Source: Thermus kawarayensis JCM 12314 (GTDB lineage Bacteria; Deinococcota; Deinococci; Deinococcales; Thermaceae). From it: a DNA stretch of 12,840 bases. Under the pieces are notes generated by a model. It was not told where the DNA came from. It saw only the letters and a program-made list of their open reading frames with translations, and searched no databases. The DNA lies in assembly GCA_001311545.1 (NCBI GenBank), contig BBBL01000014.1, forward strand, positions 1-12,840, read 5' to 3'. Positions 6,763 through 12,840 of this stretch are shown in pieces; the stretch's first letter is position 1; each line of letters opens with the position of its first letter. The position numbers were made by a program, and so were the translations under genes.

Positions 6763-7457
6763 GCGCCCATACTACTCCCTTGGGCCAGGCCCCTGCCCTC
6801 CTCCAGGAGAAGAAGCCTTAGGCGGGCCACCTCGGCCTCAAAGCGGGCCTGGAGGGCCTCGAGCTCGGCCCGGAGGCGCATGATCTCCTCCACCCCCGCC
6901 AGGTTCACCCCCAGCTCCTGCGTCAGACGCCGGATCTCCCGCAGCCTCTCGATGTCCCGCTCAGAATAAAGCCTTGTCTTCCCAGAAGACCGCTTCGGCT
7001 TGATGAGCCCCTTCCGCTCGTAAAGCCTCAGGGTCTGCGGGTGCATCTCCACAAGCTCCGCCGCCACCGAGATCACGTAAACGGGACGGTCCTTGGGGGA
7101 AGGCCTCTCCGTCTCCCCAGGGGCGGGGAGGGCCTTGCGCTCCAGCTCCTGGAAGCGGTGGCCGATCTCTTGCTTGAGGCGCTCCACTTCCCGCTCAAAG
7201 CGGGCCTGGAGGGCCTCGAGCTCGGCCCGGAGGCGCATGATCTCCTCCACCCCCGCCAGGTTCACCCCCAGCTCCTGCGTCAAGCGGCGGATCTCCCGCA
7301 GCCTCTCAATGTCCCGCTCAGAATAAAGCCTTGTCTTCCCAGAAGACCGCTTCGGCTTGATGAGCCCCTTCCGCTCGTAAAGCCTCAGGGTCTGCGGGTG
7401 CATCTCCACAAGCTCCGCCGCCACCGAGATCACGTACACCGGACGGTCCTTGTCCAT
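6759..7457 (-). CDS. HspR/MerR-type regulator with two tandem near-identical DNA-binding units
   Basis: Intact 232-residue protein. Residues 3-88 and 122-207 are identical over 86 residues. Each unit is an HspR-like MerR winged helix: [18 protein letters not shown] (helix-turn-helix), [22 protein letters not shown] (wing), [21 protein letters not shown], then a coiled-coil start [18 protein letters not shown]. Unit 1 continues as a charged helix [19 protein letters not shown] and a [11 protein letters not shown] linker; unit 2 ends in [15 protein letters not shown]. HspR normally has one such unit (roughly 100-150 residues) and represses chaperone genes through CTTGAGT-N7-ACTCAAG sites. One chain with two units could act as a covalent dimer. 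The ATG at 7457 has AGGAGG upstream. It lies 28 bases after the iclR stop, and its own stop overlaps the M20 start. Targets are unknown. Confidence 0.88.
   Translation of the reverse strand: MDKDRPVYVISVAAELVEMHPQTLRLYERKGLIKPKRSSGKTRLYSERDIERLREIRRLTQELGVNLAGVEEIMRLRAELEALQARFEREVERLKQEIGHRFQELERKALPAPGETERPSPKDRPVYVISVAAELVEMHPQTLRLYERKGLIKPKRSSGKTRLYSERDIERLREIRRLTQELGVNLAGVEEIMRLRAELEALQARFEAEVARLRLLLLEEGRGLAQGSSMGA
6837..7095. repeat. direct repeat copy B (encodes the second regulator unit)
   Basis: 259 bases that match 7194-7452 with six substitutions, displaced by exactly 357 bases (119 codons). Differences lie at the CGTCAGACGCC/CGTCAAGCGGC block (three), CTCGATG/CTCAATG (one) and GTAAACG/GTACACC (two). 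All six are silent in the encoded protein. Confidence 0.95.
7194..7452. repeat. direct repeat copy A (encodes the first regulator unit)
   Basis: Partner of the copy at 6837-7095, about 97.7% identical. The 98 bases between the copies (7096-7193) encode the unit-1 coiled coil and the Pro-rich linker and have no counterpart after copy B. Confidence 0.95.
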
Positions 7458-7485
7458 GGCCCTTAGCCCCTCCTGCTAAAGCCTC

Positions 7486-8253
7486 CTAACCCCTCCTATT
7501 GTACAGGCCCTGTGAAGCCAGGCGCAAGGAAGCTCTCCTTGCCGCCTCCACCACCCGGGGGGCCAGGCGGTGGGCTCCTTCCAGGGAGAGGCGGCTTGCG
7601 GGGGCGGAGAGGGAGAGGGCGGCCACCGCCTCCCCCGTGGGCCCGAAGACGGGAGCGGCCACGCACCGCACCCCGAGCTCCTTCTCCTCGTTGTCCAGGG
7701 CGTAGCCCCGCTCCCGCACCGCCTGGAGCTCGGCGAGGAGGTCGGGAAGGCGGGTGAGGGTGTGGGGGGTGTAGGGCTCCAGGGAAAGCCCCTCGGGCAC
7801 CCCCCGGTAGGCCAGAAGCACCTTCCCCACCCCGGTGGCGTGAAGGGGGGCAGGGCTTCCGGGAGCGGTGAAGAGGCGCACCAGCCGCGTCCCCTCCACC
7901 TGGTCCAGGTAGAGGGCCTCCCGGCCCGCCGGCACCGCCAGGTTCACGCTCTCCCCAGCTCCGCCGCCAGGGCCTCCATCTCCGGCCGCACCGCCTGCAG
8001 GAGGCTCTTTTGCGGGTAGACCTGGCCCACCCGGTAGGCCATGGGCCCCACCCGGTAGACCCTCCCGCCTCCTCCACGAACCCCCGGCGGGCCAGGGCCT
8101 GCAGGAAGCGGTACAGGGTGCTCTTGGAAAGCCCGGTGCGCCCCGCAAGCTCCCAAGCCCCCCGGCCCCCAGCTCCGCCAGGGCCTCGAGGACCGAAAGG
8201 CCCCGCTCCAAGGTCCTGACCTCCCGGGCCCCCTTTTCCCTCGGCCTCGGCAT
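7486..8253 (-). CDS. IclR family transcription regulator (three frameshifts)
   Basis: Corrected length of 256 residues, normal for IclR. The N-terminal winged helix runs VRTLERGLSVLEALAELG, then LAGRTGLSKSTLYRFLQALARRGFVEEAG and VYRVGPMAYRVGQ. The C-terminal effector domain includes ESVNLAVPAGREALYLDQVEG, LHATGVGKVLLAY, NEEKELGVRCVAAPVFG and EAVAALSLSAP. IclR regulators bind small acids such as glyoxylate, pyruvate or aromatic acids. This one is divergent from malate synthase and the glycolate oxidase genes, so glyoxylate or glycolate is the likely signal. Frame breaks are missing bases in C runs at 8158-8163, 8064-8066 and 7953-7956 (plus-strand view). The ATG at 8253 has no good Shine-Dalgarno but does have a -10 box seven bases upstream. 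It is the first gene of a probable iclR-hspR-like-M20 operon. Confidence 0.88.
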   Translation of the reverse strand: MPRPREKGAREVRTLERGLSVLEALAELGAGGLGSLRGAPGFPRAPCTASCRPWPAGGSWRRREGLPGGAHGLPGGPGLPAKEPPAGGAAGDGGPGGGAGESVNLAVPAGREALYLDQVEGTRLVRLFTAPGSPAPLHATGVGKVLLAYRGVPEGLSLEPYTPHTLTRLPDLLAELQAVRERGYALDNEEKELGVRCVAAPVFGPTGEAVAALSLSAPASRLSLEGAHRLAPRVVEAARRASLRLASQGLYNRRG

Positions 8254-8260
8254 GTCCCCG

Positions 8261-8290
8261 AGGATACCAGAACGGGGGCCTTTTTTTCAA
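8261..8290 (-). promoter_or_regulatory. promoter of the iclR-type gene, leaderless type
   Basis: On the minus strand the -10 is TATCCT (8261-8266) and the -35 is TTGAAA (8285-8290, 5/6) with an 18-base spacer. The -10 lies seven bases before ATG 8253, which predicts a leaderless message. The -35 lies inside the palindrome at 8283-8301, which would allow autorepression. Confidence 0.55.
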
Positions 8291-8301
8291 TAAGTGAAAA
8301 A
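8283..8301. promoter_or_regulatory. palindrome between iclR-type gene and malate synthase, candidate IclR operator
   Basis: TTTTTCA (8283-8289) and TGAAAAA (8295-8301) are exact inverted repeats around ATAAG. AT-rich two-fold sites with TTTCA/TGAAA-type arms are usual for IclR-family operators. The site covers the iclR -35 and its centre is about 58 bases upstream of the predicted malate synthase start point, a position from which activators usually work. Confidence 0.55.
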
Positions 8302-8313
8302 TCTTTTCCCTTC

Positions 8314-8342
8314 TTGACAAATCCTCCCCCCTCCCTTAGGCT
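8314..8342 (+). promoter_or_regulatory. promoter of malate synthase, leaderless type
   Basis: A perfect -35 TTGACA (8314-8319) is followed after 17 bases by TAGGCT (8337-8342, TAnnnT). The -10 ends nine bases before ATG 8352. There is no Shine-Dalgarno before the ATG, so the transcript is probably leaderless. Confidence 0.65.
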
Positions 8343-8351
8343 CAAGCCACC

Positions 8352-9913
8352 ATGAAGGGCGTGGAGATCACTAAGGACCATCCCCTCCTGAAGGAGGTGC
8401 TCACGGAAGAGGCCCTGCGGTTCGTGGCGGCCCTCCAGCGGGAGTTCAACCCCGTGCGCAAGGCCCTCCTGGAGCGGAGGAAAACCCTCTGGGAACGGTA
8501 CAAGGCCGGGGAGAGGCCGGACTTCCTGGAGGAGACCGCCTTCGTGCGGGGCGGGGCGTGGCGGGTGGCCGAGGCCCCAGAGGACCTCTTGGACCGCCGG
8601 GTGGAGATCACGGGCCCCGTGGAGCGGAAGATGATCGTGAACGCGCTGAACTCCGGGGCCAAGGTCTTCATGGCCGACTTTGAGGACGCCCTCTCCCCCA
8701 CCTGGGACAACGTCATAAGGGGCCAGAAGAACCTCATGGACGCCGTCCGCCGCCAGATAGACTTCGTCTCCCCGGAGGGCAAGGCGTACCGGCTCAAGGA
8801 GAAGACCGCCACCCTGGTGGTGCGCCCAAGGGGCTGGCACCTGGTGGAAAAGCACGTCTACGTGGACGGGGAGCCCATCTCGGCGAGCCTCTTTGACTTC
8901 GGCCTCTACTTCTTCCACAACGCCCACGAGCTTCTAAAGCAGGGGAGCGGGCCCTACTTCTACCTGCCCAAGCTGGAAAGCCACCTCGAGGCCCGCCTCT
9001 GGAACGAAGTCTTCAACTTCGCCCAGGACTACCTGGGGGTCCCCCGGGGGACCATCCGGGCCACGGTGCTCATAGAAACCATCCTGGCGGCCTTTGAGAT
9101 GGAGGAGATCCTCTACGAGCTCAAGGAGCACGCCGCCGGGCTCAACGCTGGCCGCTGGGACTACATCTTCAGCTGCATCAAGAAGTTCGCCACCACCGCC
9201 CCCATCTTCCTGACCGGGCCCAGGTGACCATGACCGTGCCCTTCATGAAGGCCTACACCGAGCTGTTGGTGAAGTCCTGCCACACCCACGAGGCCCACGC
9301 CATCGGGGGCATGGCCGCCTTCATCCCGAGCCGCAAGGACCCCGAGGTGAACGAAAGGGCCTTCCAGCAGGTCCGGGCCGACAAGGAGAGGGAGGCCTCC
9401 CAGGGCTTTGACGGCACCTGGGTGGCCCACCCCGACCTGGTGCCCGTGGCCATGGAGGTCTTTGACCGCCACCTGGGGAACAACCCCCACCAGAAGCACG
9501 TGAAGCGGGAGGACGTCCGGGTGACGGCGGAGGACCTCCTGAACTTTGAGGTTCCCGGCGGCAAGGTGACGGAGGCGGGGCTTCGCAACAACGTCTCCGT
9601 GGCCCTGCAGTACCTGAACCAGTGGCTCCTCGGGAACGGGGCCGCCGCCATCTTCAACCTCATGGAGGACGCCGCCACCGCCGAGATCAGCCGGGCCCAG
9701 CTCTGGCAGTGGGTGCACCGGGGGGCCACGCTGGAAGACGGCTGCACCGTCACCCAAGACCTCTACCAAAAGGTCAAGGAGGAGGAGCTCGCCAAGCTGG
9801 GGGGGCGGGACAAGGAGCGCTACCGGGAGGCCGAAGAGATCCTGGACAAGCTCGTCCTCTCGGAGGAGTTCGTGGAGTTCCTGACCCTGGTGGCCTACGA
9901 CTACCTTGACTGA
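8352..9913 (+). CDS. aceB: malate synthase A (one frameshift)
   Basis: Condenses glyoxylate with acetyl-CoA to malate and CoA in the glyoxylate cycle and in glycolate use. The corrected length is 520 residues, as in the A isoform. Seen: [16 protein letters not shown] (105-120, Mg-binding region), [10 protein letters not shown] with probable catalytic Arg160, [15 protein letters not shown], the [23 protein letters not shown] stretch (235-257), GRWDYIFS, and [13 protein letters not shown], whose Asp440 is the probable catalytic base. The frame breaks at about 9188, where one C is missing ([19 protein letters not shown] expected); as written, the first part stops at 9227 and the second part overlaps it by four bases. 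The leaderless start at 8352 directly follows the -10 box. glcDEF follow on the same strand after 109 bases. Confidence 0.95.
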
Positions 9914-9966
9914 CCCCTGGCGGCCCCACTGGGGTAGAGGCCTTCATGAGAAAGGGCGGGCACCTA

Positions 9967-9986
9967 GGCGGGGGGCTTCCCCCGCC
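9967..9986 (+). terminator. strong GC hairpin between malate synthase and glcD
   Basis: GGCGGGGG (9967-9974) pairs with CCCCCGCC (9979-9986) over a four-base GCTT loop. It sits in the middle of the 109-base gap between the two genes and is followed by CCTTT. It may terminate or attenuate transcription, or stabilise the upstream message. The rest of the gap holds the glcD ribosome site and no clear -35/-10 pair. Confidence 0.55.
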
Positions 9987-10022
9987 CCTTTGCCCTAAAG
10001 TGGAGAAAGAGGGAGGCGAAGC

Positions 10023-11400
10023 GTGGGGTTTTTGGAGGAACTCAAGGCCCTCTTCCCGGGACGGGTCCTCACCAAGGAGGCGGAGCTTGCCCCCTACGAG
10101 TCCGACGCTCTCACCGCCTACCGCAAAAGGCCCCTGGCCGTGGTCCTGCCGGAAAGGAAGGAGGAGGTGGTGGAGGCGGTCCGGCTCTGCCACCGGCACG
10201 GCGTCCCCTTCGTGGCCCGGGGAAGCGGGACGAGCCTCTCGGGAGGCTCCCTTCCCGTGGAGGGGGGGTGGTGATCGCCCTGAACCGGATGAACCGGGTG
10301 CTGAAACTAGATCCCAAGGCCCGGATCGCCGTGGTGGAGCCTGGGGTGGTGAACCTGGAGGTCACCCGCCAGGCAAGCCCCTTTGGCCTCTACTACGCCC
10401 CGGACCCCTCCAGCCAGCCCGTCTCCACCATCGGGGGGAACGTGGCCTTCAACTCCGGGGGGGCCCACTGCCTGAAGTACGGGATGACAGCGAACCACGT
10501 GCTGGGCCTGGAGCTCGTCACCCCCACGGGGGAGGTGGTGCACCTCGGGGGGGAGAGCCTGGAGGCCGTGGGCCCGGACCTCCACGGCTTCTTCGTGGGC
10601 ACCGAGGGGCTTTTGGGGGTGGCGGTGGAGATCACCCTAAGGCTTCTCCCCAAGCCCGAGGCCTACCACACCGTCCTCGCCGCCTACCCCACCCTGGAGG
10701 CCGCGGGGGAGGCGGTGAGCCAGGTCATCCGGGCGGGGCTTTTGCCGGGGGCCATGGAGATCATGGACCGCCTGAGCATCGAGGCCGCCGAGAAGGCGGT
10801 GGGGGCGGGCTACCCCCCGGTGGAAGGGCTCCTCATCGTGGAGCTGGAGGGCCCCAAGGAGGAGGTGGCCGCCGAGGCAGAGGTGCTCCACCAGGTCCTG
10901 GGGGAGAGCGGGGCCCTGGAGGTGCGGGTGGCGCGGGGCGAGGCCGAGCGCCAGGCCATCTGGAAGGGAAGGAAGGCGGCCTTCAGCGCCGTGGGGAGCT
11001 TTCCCCCGATTACCTGGTCCAGGACGGGGTGGTGCCCCGCTCCCGGCTCGGGGAGGCCCTGAGGGAGATCGGAAGGCTCTCCCGGGAGTACGGCCTTAGG
11101 GTGGCCAACGTCTTCCACGCCGGGGACGGAAACCTGCACCCCCTGGTCCTTTACGACGGCAAAAAGCCTGGGGAGCTGGAAAGGGCCGAGGCCCTGGCCG
11201 GGGAGATCCTCAGGCTCTGCGTGCGGCTTGGGGGCTCCCTCACGGGGGAGCACGGCATCGGGGTGGAGAAGAAGGGCTACATGCCCGAGATGTTCTCCCG
11301 GGAAGACCTCGAGGCCATGGAGGGGGTGAAGCGGGCCCTGGACCCCAAAGGCCTCGCCAACCGGGGCAAGGTCCTGCCGGAGGTGGCCCGTGCGGGTTGA
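10023..11400 (+). CDS. glcD: glycolate oxidase subunit GlcD, FAD-linked (two frameshifts)
   Basis: FAD-binding catalytic subunit of the glycolate (D-2-hydroxyacid) dehydrogenase complex, oxidising glycolate to glyoxylate. Corrected to 459 residues. The PCMH-type FAD domain shows [28 protein letters not shown] (64-75), VVEPGVVN and [15 protein letters not shown] (133-147). The C-terminal FAD-oxidase domain ends with [13 protein letters not shown] (about 364-376) and [18 protein letters not shown] (404-421). GTG 10023 is chosen for the GGGAGGCG site just before it. Missing bases lie in the G run 10262-10268 (raw frame stops at 10274) and in GGGG 10993-10996. The start of glcE overlaps the last 11 bases. 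D-lactate dehydrogenase activity is an alternative, but the DEF gene order favours glycolate. Confidence 0.92.
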
Positions 11401-12427
11401 GGCCAGGACCTGGAGGAGGTGCGGGAGGCGGTCCTCGCCCACCCCCGCCTGAGGGCGCAAGGCGGGGGGACCAAGCCCGCCCTCTCCGCGCCCAAGGAGG
11501 GGGAAGTCCTCTTGGACCTTTCCGGCTTCGGGGCCTTCTGGAGTACGAGCCCGAGGAGTTCGTCTTCACCGCCTTCGCCGGGACGCCCATCGCCGAAGTG
11601 GAGGAGGCCCTAAGGGCCCACGGCCAGTACCTGCCCTTTGACCCGCCCCTGGCGGGGAAAGGGGCCACCCTAGGGGGGGACGGTGGCGGCGGGGCTTTCC
11701 GGCCCCTTGCGCCACCGCTATGGGGGCCTAAGGGACTTCCTCCTCGGGGTGCGCTTCGTGGACGGGGAGGGGAGGGTGGTGAGGGGTGGGGGCAAGGTGG
11801 TGAAGAACGCCGCGGGCTTCCCCTTCCACCGCCTGATGGTGGGCTCCCTGGGGGCCTTCGGGGTCATGGTGGAGCTCTCCTTCAAGGTCTTCCCCAGGCC
11901 CCGGGCCACCCGCACCCTCAGGGTGCGGCGGGAAACCTTAAGAGAAGCCCTCGCCCACCTGGAAAGGCTAAGGCTCCTCCCTTGGACCTCCTCGCCTTAG
12001 ATCTCGTCCCCCCCGCCACCCTGGAGCTCCGCCTCGGGGGGTTTGAGAAGAGCGTGGAGGCCCGCCTAGGGCGCCTCTTGGACCTCCTGGGGGAGGGGGA
12101 GGTCCTGGAGGAGGACGCCTCCCACTGGGAGGCGGTGCGGGACCTGGCCTTTTTGGAGGGAAGCCCCGTCTGGGTCAAGCTCCCCGCCAAGCCCCACCTG
12201 ATCCCCGGGCTGGAGGGGCTTCCCCTGGACCCGAGGCGCTACCTGGAGGGGGAGAGGTGCTCTACGCCGGGGCCACGGAGGAGGGCCTAAAGGCGCTAAG
12301 GGAGGCGGGCCTTCCCCACCTGGTGCTCAAGGGGGCGGAAGCGCCCCCCTTCCCCGGGCCCCAAAACCCCTTCTTCGCCGGCGTCAAGAAGGCCCTGGAC
12401 CCCAGGGGCCGCTTTCCTTTAGGGTGA
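11390..12427 (+). CDS. glcE: glycolate oxidase FAD-binding subunit GlcE (five frameshifts)
   Basis: Second FAD-binding subunit of the glycolate oxidase complex. Corrected to about 346 residues. It is a shortened PCMH-domain protein: [86 protein letters not shown] and [11 protein letters not shown], with a C-terminus [18 protein letters not shown] typical of GlcE. GTG 11390 is chosen for GGAGG seven bases upstream; it overlaps the glcD end. Breaks: missing base near 11403-11405, missing C at about 11529, extra G in the seven-G run 11673-11679, missing C at 11979-11981, missing G at 12248-12252. This is the most damaged gene in the window, yet the corrected protein is complete. Confidence 0.87.
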
Positions 12428-12431
12428 GAGC

Positions 12432-12840
12432 ATGCAGCACCGGATCCCCGTGGAAACCCTGGGCAAGGAAGGGGAGGTCATGGCCCACGCCATCGAAGCC
12501 TGCGTCCACTGCGGCTTCTGCCTCCCCACCTGCCCCACCTACGTGGTCCTCCAGGAGGAGATGGACTCCCCCAGGGGCCGGATCTTCCTCATGAAGGAGG
12601 TCCTGGAGGGAAGCCTCCCCCTGGAGGAGGCCCTGCCCTACCTGGACCGCTGCCTGGCCTGCCAGGCCTGCGTCACCGCCTGCCCAAGCGGGGTGCCCTA
12701 CGGCGAGCTCATCGCCACCTTCCGCCTCTGGAGCGAAGGGAGGCGGCACCGCTCTCCCCTGGAAGCCACCTACCGCCTGGGCCTCCTCCGCACCCTTCCC
12801 TACCCCGGGCGCTTCCGGCCCCTGGCGGGGCTCGGCGTCC
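12432..12840 (+). CDS. glcF: glycolate oxidase iron-sulfur subunit GlcF (5' part, runs off window)
   Basis: Only the first 136 codons are in the window. Two [4Fe-4S] motifs are clear: [14 protein letters not shown] (Cys24, 27, 30, 34) and [15 protein letters not shown] (Cys74, 77, 80, 84), spaced as in GlcF and related LutA/GlpC electron-transfer subunits. [12 protein letters not shown] between them is also typical. The C-terminal CCG domains lie beyond the window. It starts four bases after the glcE stop, behind AGGGTGAG. The frame is intact as far as seen. It passes electrons from the FAD subunits toward the quinone pool. Confidence 0.92.
   Translation, partial: MQHRIPVETLGKEGEVMAHAIEACVHCGFCLPTCPTYVVLQEEMDSPRGRIFLMKEVLEGSLPLEEALPYLDRCLACQACVTACPSGVPYGELIATFRLWSEGRRHRSPLEATYRLGLLRTLPYPGRFRPLAGLGV

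Noticed and set aside
7469..7497. Three AGGAGG motifs on the minus strand between the iclR-type and HspR-like genes
   Set aside because: One serves as the ribosome site of the HspR-like gene; the other two fall in or beside the iclR stop codon and are likely chance in this purine-rich stretch.
7496..8927. Long minus-strand frames at 7496-8320 and 7944-8927
   Set aside because: Each contains one in-frame slice of IclR between two missing bases; the remainder is antisense to malate synthase or out of frame and has low-complexity composition.
9946..11400. A 484-codon open frame from ATG 9946 to the glcD stop
   Set aside because: Only the last part is real GlcD. The first roughly 350 codons are a Gly/Pro/Arg-rich out-of-frame reading that became open because of two missing bases in glcD.
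369..12427. Programmed ribosomal frameshifting or transcriptional slippage as the cause of the broken frames
   Set aside because: The breaks are in both directions, occur in short G/C runs without slippery heptamers or common context, and hit many unrelated enzymes up to five times each.
1..12840. tRNA, rRNA, CRISPR array, insertion sequence or prophage genes
   Set aside because: None seen on reading either strand: no transposase motifs, no short regularly spaced repeats, no tRNA-like CCA-ended folds. The only long repeat is inside the HspR-like gene.

Overview
The window is high-G+C bacterial DNA, and its proteins look like those of Thermus (Deinococcota). The purine nucleoside phosphorylase, the CRP-type regulator, the dodecin and the LolD-like ATPase all read as Thermus family members. 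Genes are tightly packed with overlapping stops and starts, and several promoters sit directly on the start codon (leaderless mRNAs). Genus is an inference from protein recognition and base composition; no database was searched.

Layout. (a) 1-870, plus strand: the tail of an unknown gene, dodecin, a hairpin, then a DUF2267 gene with a strong promoter and Shine-Dalgarno. (b) 902-4021, minus strand: a LolD-like ABC ATPase, purine nucleoside phosphorylase and enoyl-CoA hydratase/isomerase packed as an operon, followed by an HD-domain phosphohydrolase that converges on the DUF2267 gene. (c) 4070-5455, plus strand: a CRP/FNR regulator, divergent from the ATPase, with a ComB-type phosphatase behind it. 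(d) 5452-8253, minus strand: an IclR regulator, an HspR/MerR-type regulator made of two nearly identical tandem copies, and an M20 dipeptidase. The dipeptidase stop codon overlaps the likely ComB stop. (e) 8352-12840, plus strand: malate synthase A and glcD-glcE-glcF (glcF runs off the end).

Functional logic. GlcDEF would oxidise glycolate to glyoxylate, and malate synthase condenses glyoxylate with acetyl-CoA to give malate. An IclR regulator is transcribed divergently. A 19-bp palindrome in the 98-bp gap covers the iclR -35 box and lies just upstream of the malate synthase promoter, so local control of glyoxylate use is likely.

Data quality. About 23 single-base indels, nearly all in short G or C runs, split most of the genes (DUF2267, ECH, PNP, ABC ATPase, CRP, ComB, M20 x5, IclR x3, malate synthase, GlcD x2, GlcE x5). 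Both insertions and deletions occur, and every gene regains its full family length when they are corrected. I read these as sequencing or consensus errors rather than gene decay. Residue numbers below refer to the corrected proteins.

The most unusual object is the tandemly duplicated HspR-like regulator at 6759-7457. It has two 86-residue units identical in protein but carrying six silent DNA differences, inside one intact reading frame.
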